Shown here in pieces: positions 28,400 to 35,698 of a DNA stretch of 64,000 nucleotides. Below the pieces are notes generated by a model that had not been told where the DNA came from, did no database searches, and saw only the letters and a program-made list of their open reading frames with translations. Position 1 is the stretch's first letter, and each line of letters starts with the position of its first letter. The position numbers and the translations under genes were made by a program. Source of the stretch: an uncultured Bizionia sp. (GTDB lineage: Bacteria; Bacteroidota; Bacteroidia; Flavobacteriales; Flavobacteriaceae). Where the stretch lies: contig CANMCF010000002.1 of assembly GCA_947496215.1 (NCBI GenBank), positions 558,001 to 622,000 on the forward strand, written 5' to 3'.

Positions 28400-29208
28400 T
28401 TTTTCTCTAAGTCTTTTATAGCATCTATATTAGGTAAGTTACTTGATTCTACAAGTTTTATCTCTGTTAAATATTCTATTGCTTTATTATGACTTCTAAC
28501 AGCGTCTTGAAAATTATTTAAAAGATAATCTATTATGCCAAGATTTATATATAAATCTATTGGAGGTTTTGTGCTATAATGTATTGCAAGATCTATATAT
28601 TGTGTGGATTTATTTAAATCTTCTTTCGATGCATTTAAACCTATATACATAGCAGCCATATTAGAATAAGTTATAGCAACCTTAATACTGTCGTTACTTT
28701 TTTTTGTAATGTCTAATGATTTGCTATAATGCTCAAAAGCTTTATCCTTTTTAGATAATCTTACATAAGAATTTGCAATGTTATTATGGATCCTATTCTG
28801 TGTTTCTAGGCTTACGTTGTAGTTTTTTGATATGGTTAATGCTTTAGTTAAATAATCAATAGTTTTTTCATAAGACTCCCCCTTTTTTAATTTCTTATAA
28901 GCTTTAGCTATGTCTATGAGGTTGTCAACTATTTGGTTGTGTTTTTTGTCGTCACTATTGATCTGCGTTATTTTTTCTAAATATTCTATTTCTTTATAAT
29001 AGTCCTCTAGTTTGCTATAGCATTGTGCTATTAAATTTAGCCTTTCTAAATCCATAACAGATTTATCTGAACTTAGATGGTAACTTATTACAGCCTTGTA
29101 ATTTTTATTTGCAAATACTTTTTTTGCATAGTCTATTGAAAACATATCATTCTGTGAAAAACAGAATAAATGGCAGCTAGTAAAAAGAATGAATATAAAG
29201 ACTCTCAA
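28387..29208 (-). CDS. Exported TPR protein, N-terminal part of a frame-split TPR-CHAT gene
   Basis: 273 residues with a signal peptide (MRVFIFILFTSCHLFCFSQ) and a run of TPR helices, such as YEKTIDYLTKALTISKNY and KDKAFEHYSKSLDITKKS. The reading frame ends at a TAA just after an AAAAAG stretch (28399-28404). A -1 shift there joins it smoothly to the CHAT frame, giving ~823 residues, comparable to the intact 889-residue paralogue. The only start is a TTG 6 bases after the stop of the lipoprotein gene upstream, so the two are likely coupled. It could be a true split, a programmed slip, or a one-base deletion. Confidence 0.82.
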   Translation of the reverse strand: MRVFIFILFTSCHLFCFSQNDMFSIDYAKKVFANKNYKAVISYHLSSDKSVMDLERLNLIAQCYSKLEDYYKEIEYLEKITQINSDDKKHNQIVDNLIDIAKAYKKLKKGESYEKTIDYLTKALTISKNYNVSLETQNRIHNNIANSYVRLSKKDKAFEHYSKSLDITKKSNDSIKVAITYSNMAAMYIGLNASKEDLNKSTQYIDLAIHYSTKPPIDLYINLGIIDYLLNNFQDAVRSHNKAIEYLTEIKLVESSNLPNIDAIKDLEKKMSY

Positions 29209-29214
29209 TAACTA

Positions 29215-29811
29215 TCAGTTTTGATGATAAACAAATTGCAAAGGCCAATACGGTATTGGATCTCCTGTAATTTCGGTTTGCGATGAAAGGCAACAATCTT
29301 TCATAACCCAAGTTTCTGTATCAGAGTTTTCAATGATTGTTTGTAATATTGATCCGGGGAAACAAAGGTTTTTTATCTCCTCTTTTTCATCATTAGTAGT
29401 ATTTGGGGGGAAGGTTGCGCTAATAACTGTAACGTATTCAACATACTCAATATAATTACAAGTCAAGCAAAGATTATTGTTTGTGTCAAAAAGACTGTCA
29501 ACAATAGCTTGATCATTAAAATGAAATTCCCAGAGGTCTGTAATACCATCTATCTCATTTATAGTGCTTGTTTCTTGGGTTAGATTTGAAAAAGTATTTC
29601 TAACAAATTCTTTATTGACATTTTTAATGTAAACGACTTTTATATATTTTAAAGGAGCTTGTACTTTGGGACCATTGTTTGGAAGGTCAATTGAGGTTTT
29701 ATTATTTATTGGATGATTAATCGTTGTTTCATCGATACTTTCTTTTGAGCAACTAAAAGAAATAAATAATAGTAAAAGTAACGTAATTTTAATTAGGGTA
29801 TTAGTCTTCAT
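29215..29811 (-). CDS. Cysteine-containing lipoprotein upstream of the split CHAT gene
   Basis: A 198-residue protein with signal peptide and lipobox FSC, then SKESIDE, closely similar to the start of the 25949 lipoprotein. The mature part has further cysteines (NNLCLTC, NLCFPGS, KDCC), a W/F-rich stretch ITDLWEFHFND and the ending PYWPLQFVYH. I do not recognise a family. It directly precedes the TPR-CHAT gene (6 bases), in the same order as the lipoprotein and CHAT gene at 40.6-37.4 kb. A role as partner, inhibitor or substrate of the CHAT protease is inference. Its promoter region carries the direct-repeat box at 29851. Confidence 0.72.
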   Translation of the reverse strand: MKTNTLIKITLLLLLFISFSCSKESIDETTINHPINNKTSIDLPNNGPKVQAPLKYIKVVYIKNVNKEFVRNTFSNLTQETSTINEIDGITDLWEFHFNDQAIVDSLFDTNNNLCLTCNYIEYVEYVTVISATFPPNTTNDEKEEIKNLCFPGSILQTIIENSDTETWVMKDCCLSSQTEITGDPIPYWPLQFVYHQN

Positions 29812-29850
29812 AATAAAAATGTATAGGGTTTATTTTTAATGTACAATTAC

Positions 29851-29880
29851 TTGTTACTAAATAAGTATATTTGTTACTCC
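29851..29880 (-). promoter_or_regulatory. Direct-repeat box upstream of the 29215 lipoprotein
   Basis: On the minus strand GGAGTAACAA, 13 bases, GTAACAA, about 40 bases before the ATG. The spacing is the same as in the other three boxes, although the first bases differ. Confidence 0.55.
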
Positions 29881-30221
29881 TCAAATATAAACTTTTATTT
29901 TACCTACGACTTTATTATTTGATGAAAAACAAAAATAGGTGAAGTTGAATTTTTGTACTTCATCTTCATTAAATTCATCTGTATAAAAATTGGGTGTTGG
30001 GTCTAGAAAAAGCGAAATACCTTCTTGTATTGTTTCAGTAGCATTGTTACCTATCCAGAATTTTAGAAACTCTTCTTTAGTATAAGTTATTAATCCATAG
30101 TCAGGATCAGATATATAGTATTTGTTGCTTTTTATTTTATATAAGACAGTATAATAATTTTTAGGCATGTTGGACCACAATCTTTAGACTCGGTTTGTAT
30201 GTAGTTTGGGAATTTTTTCAA
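29881..30221 (-). pseudogene. Remnant of a C39 peptidase/ABC exporter gene
   Basis: The sequence from the TTG at 30221 encodes KKFPNYIQTESKDCGPTC, nearly the start of the working PCAT at 34918, including the catalytic Cys. Then ~70 codons, including the catalytic His, are missing with a frame change, and similarity resumes with YISDPDYGLITYTKEEF and WIGNNATET. The copy ends shortly after FNEDE, before any membrane or ATPase domain. It is therefore a decayed fragment and should not cleave leaders. A 99-codon frame (29881-30180) is still open, but its N terminus does not make sense as a protein. Confidence 0.85.
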
Positions 30222-30240
30222 TTTGTATATAGTCTTTTAA

Positions 30241-30276
30241 AAATAAGTAGAAGTGTTTTACAACTCCTACTTATTT
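30241..30276 (-). terminator. Terminator of the 30314 peptide gene
   Basis: AAATAAGTAG (30241-30250) pairs with CTACTTATTT (30267-30276), with partial extension of the stem inward. It lies 38-73 bases after the peptide stop codon. Confidence 0.65.
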
Positions 30277-30313
30277 AAGAGTACTTAAAAAGAGTGTAAT
30301 TTCTTCTTATATG

Positions 30314-30496
30314 TTAGTTTACACAGAAACTACTTGATGAGCGGGCGCAAAACTTATAAGTTCTTGCACTAGTACAGCAGTGTTCTGCAGGACAATCCGA
30401 ATCACTAGAGCATTTGTCAAATCCAAAGCCTCCACCGTTAATAGTTTTTTGTTCGGCTTTATTTAAGGTTTTTCCTAAGTCTTTTAAATTTTTCAT
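30314..30496 (-). CDS. Double-glycine-leader cysteine-rich peptide 1 (knottin-like cysteine order)
   Basis: A 60-residue precursor starting at the ATG at 30496; a longer frame from 30544 would run through the regulatory element and is rejected. The leader MKNLKDLGKTLNKAEQKTINGG ends in GG (quoted in full it is 22 residues, so only LGKTLNKAEQKTINGG is taken as the signature). The 38-residue core has six cysteines ordered C-x5-C-x4-CC-x8-C-x7-C, the order found in inhibitor-cystine-knot peptides. It should be cut and exported by the C39 ABC transporter at 32732 and its disulfides made by the VKOR-thioredoxin protein at 35748. No modification enzyme of the lanthipeptide type is nearby. Biological activity is unknown. 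Confidence 0.85.
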   Translation of the reverse strand: MKNLKDLGKTLNKAEQKTINGGGFGFDKCSSDSDCPAEHCCTSARTYKFCARSSSSFCVN

Positions 30497-30523
30497 AAAA
30501 AATAGTTGTAAATTATATTTGCT

Positions 30524-30563
30524 GTGAACATTAAAGATACTCATCGTTTGTGTCTATTCTTCG
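30524..30563 (-). promoter_or_regulatory. Peptide-gene upstream element, copy a
   Basis: On the minus strand TCGAAGAATAGACACAAA, then GATGAGTATCTTTAATGTTCA. This is the most diverged of the five good copies; it starts ~67 bases before the ATG and ends ~28 before it. Confidence 0.7.
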
Positions 30564-30571
30564 ATAAAATA

Positions 30572-30787
30572 TTATGCTTGTAGAATGCCTAAATTATCTC
30601 CAGAGCCATCTCCAGAGCCATCACCTGAACAATCACAATAGCCACAGTCTGCCAGCTCAAGGAGTTCCTTCCATATGCCTCCCTTTGCTTCACAAACTTC
30701 TTTCGCGTTATCAGGACACGCCCCACCATTAATAGTTTTTTGTTCTGTTTTAGATAAAGTTTTTCCTAGGTTTTTTAAATTTTTCAT
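30572..30787 (-). CDS. Double-glycine-leader cysteine-rich peptide 2
   Basis: A 71-residue precursor. The leader has the signature LGKTLSKTEQKTINGG, with the ATG at 30787. The core begins ACPDNAKEVCEAKGG and contains five cysteines (C-x7-C-x15-C-x2-C-x1-C), ending in a GDGSGDGSGD linker-like tail. The odd number of cysteines sets it apart from its neighbours and leaves one thiol free or intermolecular. It has its own copy of the upstream element (30818). Substrate of the PCAT at 32732 by leader similarity. Confidence 0.83.
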   Translation of the reverse strand: MKNLKNLGKTLSKTEQKTINGGACPDNAKEVCEAKGGIWKELLELADCGYCDCSGDGSGDGSGDNLGILQA

Positions 30788-30817
30788 AATTAAAATAGTT
30801 ATATGTTAAATTTGCTG

Positions 30818-30863
30818 TGAACATTAAAGACACTCACAGTTTGTGTCTATTCTTCGCGAGAGA
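30818..30863 (-). promoter_or_regulatory. Peptide-gene upstream element, copy b
   Basis: On the minus strand CTCTCGCGAAGAATAGACAC, then AAACTGTGAGTGTCTTTAAT and GTTCA. AGACAC and GTGTCT form an inverted repeat around a 9-base centre. It ends ~31 bases before the ATG of peptide 2. Confidence 0.8.
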
Positions 30864-30939
30864 AATAGTGTTCAAAAAGTAAACTCCCTTTTATTTGGAA
30901 TTTTGCTTTTTTATATTGTTTTTCGAAATAAGTTTGTTT

Positions 30940-32229
30940 TTAATGCTTGAAGACATCTTTGAGTTGATAGAAAAAACGTTCTATCAATCGTAAATCCTCT
31001 GTAATGATATCGGCACTTCCCTTCATTTCTTGACGGAAGTCTATTTTTTTATCATAAGTGGTTATTAATTCTTTCGGTAAATCGACATTTATTAAATAAT
31101 ACCCTTGTTCGTTAGGTGTTAATGATATTGATTTTACTTTTCCGTTCAGTTCGCCAAATTCATCCGAAGGGTAGTTCAATAGCTTGATTTGTACCTTTTG
31201 TTCTTTTTTTATCTTTCCAGAATTTGAGGCGGGGGCATTTATCTTTCCTATGAATGAAGTATTTCTTTGAGGTATGATGGTAAAAATCAAATCACCAGTT
31301 TTTACAGTTTGATTTTCACTCCAATAGGACAAGAAAGATACTTTTCCTGCAATGGACGATTTTAAGGCATACATCTTCTCCCAGTCCTTAATAGCCTTTT
31401 TCAAATAACGGAATGATTGAATTGCTTTCTTTTTCAATCGCATGTCACTTTGAGTTTTTTTGATTGAAGTCCCTTCTAAATTCTTTTTGGAGTTCCCTAG
31501 CAATTCTCTTATTTGGGAAATGGAAGATTCCAAACCTTTATAGGAACGTTCAGCTTGTAAAAACTCCAATTCCTTTTGTTCTTTGTCCTTTGTGGCAATA
31601 ATCCCTTTCTCGAACATTCTTCGACTTCGTTCCAAATCGTTGCGTTTGTACTCTAATTCTTTTAAGTTCAGATTTTTTTGAGACAATAGTATTTGCAACC
31701 TCCCTCTAGCCTCCATAACCGAGATCTTATTTGCAAAGGTTTCCGATTTATATGGAGTCAACTCATTGTTCAAGATGTATTCCATATAGTCGTTTTCAAA
31801 TTGAGAGTAACTTGTAGTTATGTCTCCTAGAACCAAAGGCGGTATTTTATCTAAGGGGAAAGAGAAATTTTGTTGATATTGAATGGTGTCTACAATGCTT
31901 TTTAAAAGTAGTACGTCTTTATAGGATGCACTATTTTCTATGACAGCTAAAACTTGATGCCTTTCGATGTTTTCTCCTTCGTTGATTAAAAACACTTCAA
32001 ATTGACCACCAGATTTTGCATAGATTTTTTCTGGTGGAAACGAGGTCGTTATCATCACTTCGGTAGTAATGACATCGGGATATCTTACAAACCAAGAAAT
32101 AAACAACAACATTAGGATCAACAAAAAGAAAAAGGTATTTCCCCAGCGAATCATCCAGTTGGGAATATAACTTAATATTTCTTGTACTTCTTCACTTCTT
32201 ATTTCTATATCTTGGTTATTCTTTGGCAT
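30940..32229 (-). CDS. HlyD-family periplasmic adaptor of the peptide exporter
   Basis: A 429-residue membrane fusion protein. The N terminus is cytoplasmic, followed by one membrane helix (residues ~32-50, FFFLLILMLLFISWFV). A lipoyl/barrel-sandwich half lies near residue 75-105 (YAKSGGQFEVFLINEGENI in part). A long alpha-helical hairpin spans ~150-280, and the second half plus beta domain follows (SSIAGKVSFLSYWSEN, VKTGDLIFTIIP). It links the inner-membrane PCAT to an outer-membrane channel; no TolC-like gene is in the window. It lies between two peptide genes on the same strand, and a weakened copy of the peptide element precedes it (32248). Confidence 0.92.
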   Translation of the reverse strand: MPKNNQDIEIRSEEVQEILSYIPNWMIRWGNTFFFLLILMLLFISWFVRYPDVITTEVMITTSFPPEKIYAKSGGQFEVFLINEGENIERHQVLAVIENSASYKDVLLLKSIVDTIQYQQNFSFPLDKIPPLVLGDITTSYSQFENDYMEYILNNELTPYKSETFANKISVMEARGRLQILLSQKNLNLKELEYKRNDLERSRRMFEKGIIATKDKEQKELEFLQAERSYKGLESSISQIRELLGNSKKNLEGTSIKKTQSDMRLKKKAIQSFRYLKKAIKDWEKMYALKSSIAGKVSFLSYWSENQTVKTGDLIFTIIPQRNTSFIGKINAPASNSGKIKKEQKVQIKLLNYPSDEFGELNGKVKSISLTPNEQGYYLINVDLPKELITTYDKKIDFRQEMKGSADIITEDLRLIERFFYQLKDVFKH

Positions 32230-32247
32230 AATTTAATAGTATGGCAA

Positions 32248-32275
32248 TATTAAAGACATCATTGTGTTCTTGAAA
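32248..32275 (-). promoter_or_regulatory. Degenerate peptide-type element before the HlyD gene
   Basis: On the minus strand CAAGAACACAATGATGTCTT followed by TAATATTG, which matches the AAGAA...CACAA...TGTCTTTAAT core of the peptide elements with internal deletions. It ends ~19 bases before the ATG. Confidence 0.45.
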
Positions 32276-32284
32276 AAATGACTG

Positions 32285-32309
32285 AGTTGCCTTTGCTAAA
32301 AAGGCAACT
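32285..32309 (-). terminator. Terminator of the 32404 peptide gene
   Basis: AGTTGCCTTT (32285-32294) pairs perfectly with AAAGGCAACT (32300-32309) over 10 bp with a 5-base loop. It separates this peptide gene from the HlyD gene. Confidence 0.7.
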
Positions 32310-32403
32310 ACAGTCAAACTATAAATAATCTATGATGATGTGAGCATGAAAAGGGTTTGCTTCTCTTCTGTATTCGATCATAAGGTTATTTATACATAGT
32401 TAA

Positions 32404-32640
32404 CTACCTTGGGGAAGGAGAGTTTAGGCACATATCTGTACAACCCATCGGCCCCGAGCTAAAGCAAGGGTTCCAAGTTGGGCAGCCACCATTCATGAAG
32501 TCACCTAATGCTATCTCTCTACACTCTGCTTCATATCCAGGTGCATTGTTAAAACAGTAATTAGGTACTTGGCCTCCATTGATTTGTTTTTGTTCAGCTT
32601 TGTTTAAAGCTTTTCCTAAGTTTGAAATTGATTTTTTCAT
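32404..32640 (-). CDS. Double-glycine-leader cysteine-rich peptide 3
   Basis: A 78-residue precursor from the ATG at 32640; an upstream in-frame start at 32679 would overlap the regulatory element and is rejected. The leader signature is LGKALNKAEQKQINGG. The 55-residue core has six cysteines spaced C-x10-C-x12-C-x5-C-x7-C-x3-C and ends NSPSPR, a different pattern from peptides 1 and 4. It is transcribed between the PCAT gene and the HlyD gene. The upstream element is at 32673 and a terminator is at 32285. Confidence 0.83.
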   Translation of the reverse strand: MKKSISNLGKALNKAEQKQINGGQVPNYCFNNAPGYEAECREIALGDFMNGGCPTWNPCFSSGPMGCTDMCLNSPSPR

Positions 32641-32672
32641 TTTAATTGATTTAATTATTTTAATTGAATCCT

Positions 32673-32720
32673 TGAACATTTAAAGACACTCAAGATTTAT
32701 GTCTATTCCTCGCGAGAGAA
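32673..32720 (-). promoter_or_regulatory. Peptide-gene upstream element, copy c
   Basis: On the minus strand TTCTCTCGCGAGGAATAGAC, then ATAAATCTTGAGTGTCTTTA and AATGTTCA. It ends 33 bases before the ATG of peptide 3 and lies just after the PCAT stop codon. Confidence 0.8.
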
Positions 32721-32731
32721 TGTTTTTATGT

Positions 32732-34918
32732 TTATTTACCTAAATCCAATTGGTTTTTTACGAGATGGTAATAGCTTCCATTTAGTTTAATCAACTCCTC
32801 ATGAGTTCCCTTTTCAATGATTTTTCCTTTGTCCAATACGACTATTTGATGTGCCTTTTTTACTGTACTTAGCCTATGAGCGATGACTACGGCTGTTTTG
32901 TTTGAAAAGAATTTATTTAATTTTCCCATGATCACCTTTTCATTGTTGGCGTCCAAGGCACTGGTAGCCTCGTCAAAAAACAGGAATTTTGGATTTTTAT
33001 AGACAGATCTGGCAATCAACAAGCGTTGTTTTTGCCCAGTGCTCAATCCAGAGCCTTCACTTCCAATCTTGGTGTTGTACCCCAATGGAAGGCCTTCTAT
33101 GTAATCGGATATGTTTGCAACGTCTATGGCATGTGCTAGTTTCGTTTTGTCTATGTGGTCTTCACCTACGGCAATGTTCTTTGCAATGGTGTCGTTAAAA
33201 ATATAGCCTTCTTGCATTACCACTCCACAGTTTCTTCTCCATTCCCTTTGTGAAACATTTTTCAGATTGAAGTTGTCAACCATGATGTCTCCTTTGTCTA
33301 CCTGATAAAATCCAAGCAGCAATTTCATTAAGGTGGATTTGCCGCTTCCACTTACTCCAACGATGGCTGTTGTTTTATTTGCAGGGATTTCAAGGGACAA
33401 ATCATTCAAAACAGGCTCCAATCCACCCGTATATCTAAAAGAGACAGCATTTAATTTAATGGTGGCGTTTTCTGGAATGTTGATGACTTTTTCATCTTCT
33501 GGATTTTCCTCATCTTCCATGTTATGGATTTCTCCCAATCTATCAATCGAGATTTGTGCGTCTTGCACATCCCTCATAAAATTGATTAGTTGTGCAATGG
33601 GGCCGTTCAATTGCCCTACTATGTAACTGATGGCCATCATCATTCCCAAGGTGATTTGTCCGTCTATCACCAACTTGGCAGATAAAATGGTGATGAACAT
33701 GTTTTTAAGTTCATTGATGAAGTTGGAACCCACGCTTTGTGTTTGTTCCAATGCTAGGCTTTTTGTGGCGACTTTGAATAAACGGGCTTGCACATATTCC
33801 CAATTCCAGCGCATGCGCCTTTCTGCATTGTGGAGTTTTATCTCTTGCATCCCATTTATTAACTCAATCACTTTGCTTTGTTCTTGGCTTACTTGAGAAA
33901 ATCGCTTGTAATCAAGTTCTTTCCGTTTCTTGAAGAAGAACAATACCCAACCAAAGTACAAGACACTCCCCAATGCAAATACACCGAATATCTGTAAACT
34001 ATAGTAGCCTAAAACCAAACTGAATACTATAAGGTTGAAGAAGGAAAATAGGACAGTCAAGGAAGAGGTGGTCAGTATTCTCTCTATTCTTTTGTGATCG
34101 TTTATTCTTTGCAATAGGTCTCCTGTCATGCGTACATCGAAATACGAGATGGGCAATTTCATCAATTTGATGAAAAAATCCGAAATCAACGAGATGTTGA
34201 TTCGGGTACTAAGGTGCAATAGGATCCAACTTCTAATTATTTCCAATGATGCCTTTCCTACAAACAAGAACAATTGTGCAAATAGTATTAAATAGACGAA
34301 GTTCAAGTCTTGATTTTTTATACCTACATCAACAACGCTTTGGGTTAGAAAAGGGAGTGTCAATTGTAGTAAGCTACCTGCCAACAAACCAATGATCAAT
34401 TGAATGATGAATTTTTTGTACTTGAACAAGTATTTGAAAATAAAGCCAAACCCAAATTTTTCATCTTCATCAAATTCCGATTGATAGAATTTTGGGGTTG
34501 GTTCGACCAGGAGAGCAATGCCTTCTTCTGTTTCTTCGGTTGCATTGTTGCCAATCCAATGATTGATGAATTCTTTTTTTGTATAGGTTATCAAGCCATG
34601 AGCTGGGTCGGATACATATATGTTTCCTTTGTGTATCTTATATACGATTGCATAGTGATTTTTATTCCAGTGTACAATGCAAGGCAACGGGGCTTCTAAG
34701 AGTTTTTTGTAGGTTAACTTTATTCCCAGAGATTTAAAACCTACGGATTCTACGGCTTCGCTAAGACCTAGTAAGCTGCTTCCTTCCCTAGTTGTTTCGG
34801 CAAGGGTGCGCAATTGTTGCGTGTTAATGATCTTGCCATAATGCTTGGCAATGATCTTTATGCACGTGGGACCACAATCCTTGGCTTCGGTTTGCTTGTA
34901 GTTTGGAAATTTTTTCAA
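32732..34918 (-). CDS. Peptidase-containing ABC transporter (PCAT) with C39 domain
   Basis: A 728-residue exporter that cuts double-glycine leaders and moves the core across the inner membrane. The C39 peptidase domain (1-130) has the triad Cys15 in KDCGPTC, His88 in NKNHYAIV and Asp104 in VSDPAHG. The membrane domain (~165-445) has six helices. The ATPase has Walker A GVSGSGKST (521-529), signature LSTGQ (625-629) and Walker B FLFFDEATSALD (645-656), with His in VVIAHRLST. A stop codon and no ATG upstream make TTG at 34918 the start. A hairpin separates it from the peptide gene upstream. It is the evident processor of the five peptides here. Confidence 0.95.
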   Translation of the reverse strand: MKKFPNYKQTEAKDCGPTCIKIIAKHYGKIINTQQLRTLAETTREGSSLLGLSEAVESVGFKSLGIKLTYKKLLEAPLPCIVHWNKNHYAIVYKIHKGNIYVSDPAHGLITYTKKEFINHWIGNNATEETEEGIALLVEPTPKFYQSEFDEDEKFGFGFIFKYLFKYKKFIIQLIIGLLAGSLLQLTLPFLTQSVVDVGIKNQDLNFVYLILFAQLFLFVGKASLEIIRSWILLHLSTRINISLISDFFIKLMKLPISYFDVRMTGDLLQRINDHKRIERILTTSSLTVLFSFFNLIVFSLVLGYYSLQIFGVFALGSVLYFGWVLFFFKKRKELDYKRFSQVSQEQSKVIELINGMQEIKLHNAERRMRWNWEYVQARLFKVATKSLALEQTQSVGSNFINELKNMFITILSAKLVIDGQITLGMMMAISYIVGQLNGPIAQLINFMRDVQDAQISIDRLGEIHNMEDEENPEDEKVINIPENATIKLNAVSFRYTGGLEPVLNDLSLEIPANKTTAIVGVSGSGKSTLMKLLLGFYQVDKGDIMVDNFNLKNVSQREWRRNCGVVMQEGYIFNDTIAKNIAVGEDHIDKTKLAHAIDVANISDYIEGLPLGYNTKIGSEGSGLSTGQKQRLLIARSVYKNPKFLFFDEATSALDANNEKVIMGKLNKFFSNKTAVVIAHRLSTVKKAHQIVVLDKGKIIEKGTHEELIKLNGSYYHLVKNQLDLGK

Positions 34919-34940
34919 GTATTTTCTCTTTAGAAGTTAA

Positions 34941-34965
34941 AACTGGGAAGTGTTAGTTCCCAGTT
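34941..34965 (-). terminator. Hairpin between peptide 4 and the PCAT gene
   Basis: AACTGGGAA (34941-34949) and TTCCCAGTT (34957-34965) form a perfect 9 bp stem, followed on the minus strand by TTTTAAC. It may terminate most peptide mRNA while letting some continue into PCAT. Confidence 0.6.
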
Positions 34966-34987
34966 GAAAAATTACTGTAGCGATTTG

Positions 34988-35173
34988 TTAGAAACGAGAC
35001 GAGCAATGAGGGTTGTTACTGTAGTATTCATCTGTAACGCAAAAAGCCATTGCACAGCATCCTTGTCCTCCAGGACAGTCTTTGTGAGATTCGCAAAATT
35101 GGTGACCTCCTCCGTTAATTGATTTTTGTTCTACCTTGTTTAAGGTTTTTCCTAAATTTTTCAAATGTTTCAT
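34988..35173 (-). CDS. Double-glycine-leader cysteine-rich peptide 4 (knottin-like cysteine order)
   Basis: A 61-residue precursor. The leader signature is LGKTLNKVEQKSINGG. The 39-residue core has six cysteines ordered C-x5-C-x5-CC-x4-C-x11-C, the same C-C-CC-C-C order as peptide 1, though the sequence between cysteines differs. It is directly upstream of PCAT, with a hairpin in between. Upstream element at 35206. By analogy with known C39 substrates, the mature peptide begins after the GG. Confidence 0.86.
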   Translation of the reverse strand: MKHLKNLGKTLNKVEQKSINGGGHQFCESHKDCPGGQGCCAMAFCVTDEYYSNNPHCSSRF

Positions 35174-35205
35174 AATTAAATTATTTGTGAGTTAAAAATA
35201 TTTTG

Positions 35206-35253
35206 TGATCATTTAAAGACACTCACAGTTTGTGTCTATTCTTCGCGAGAGAA
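35206..35253 (-). promoter_or_regulatory. Peptide-gene upstream element, copy d
   Basis: On the minus strand TTCTCTCGCGAAGAATAGAC, then ACAAACTGTGAGTGTCTTTA and AATGATCA. Nearly identical to copies b and e. It ends 33 bases before the ATG. Confidence 0.8.
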
Positions 35254-35265
35254 TTTTGTTCAAAG

Positions 35266-35290
35266 CACAAAGCTCTTTTTGGACTTTGTG
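35266..35290 (-). terminator. Weak terminator of the 35408 peptide gene
   Basis: CACAAAG (35266-35272) pairs with CTTTGTG (35284-35290) around an 11-base loop. It lies ~118 bases after the stop codon of the peptide gene, directly before the next peptide element. Confidence 0.45.
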
Positions 35291-35407
35291 TTTATAAATT
35301 TAGTCCATTGCCAATGGTTGGTTTCTACTAATCCTTCGGTGAAGAAAATTAAATCGGACCTCTTGTATATGAAAGGCAATCTAATTTAGATGACCTTTGT
35401 TTTTTAG

Positions 35408-35608
35408 TTATAATGGACATGGATGAGCGCACATGCAATCAGAATGAAATGGAATATATTCTTGCTCTTGCTCTTGTTCTACAGGTTGTATGCAATATGG
35501 CAAACCACCTATTACTATAACACCAGGAGGATATTCTGATCCCCCTATGATTTTCTTAATGTTTTCCTTCTTCATTTTAAATTTCGATAAGTCTTTTAAT
35601 GTTTTCAT
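35408..35608 (-). CDS. Small cysteine-containing peptide with a divergent double-glycine leader (peptide 5)
   Basis: A 66-residue precursor from the ATG at 35608. The leader MKTLKDLSKFKMKKENIKKI ends in IGG and lacks the LGKxLxKxEQK core of the other four, so it is a different leader type. The core starts SEYPPGV and has four cysteines, spaced C-x18-C-x1-C-x3-C, and an EQEQEQE run. It carries the same upstream element (35637), which puts it in the same regulon despite the different leader. Whether the PCAT at 32732 accepts it is uncertain. Confidence 0.75.
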   Translation of the reverse strand: MKTLKDLSKFKMKKENIKKIIGGSEYPPGVIVIGGLPYCIQPVEQEQEQEYIPFHSDCMCAHPCPL

Positions 35609-35636
35609 AATTAAAATAATTAAAGTTGTTTTTGTG

Positions 35637-35684
35637 GTGAACATTTAAAGACACTCACCATTTGTGTCTATTCTTCGCGAGATA
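35637..35684 (-). promoter_or_regulatory. Peptide-gene upstream element, copy e
   Basis: On the minus strand TTATCTCGCGAAGAATAGAC, then ACAAATGGTGAGTGTCTTTA and AATGTTCA. It ends 29 bases before the ATG of peptide 5. Confidence 0.8.
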
Positions 35685-35698
35685 ATATGATTCAAGTT

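Noticed and set aside
30497-30544. Longer start for peptide 1 (MSIFNVHSKYN...)
   Set aside because: The extension translates the regulatory element common to all peptide genes; the conserved leader starts at the inner ATG.
30572-35608. Lanthipeptide or RiPP modification cluster
   Set aside because: Leaders resemble those of flavobacterial lanthipeptides, but no LanB, LanC, LanM, radical SAM or YcaO gene lies in the window; only disulfide chemistry is encoded.
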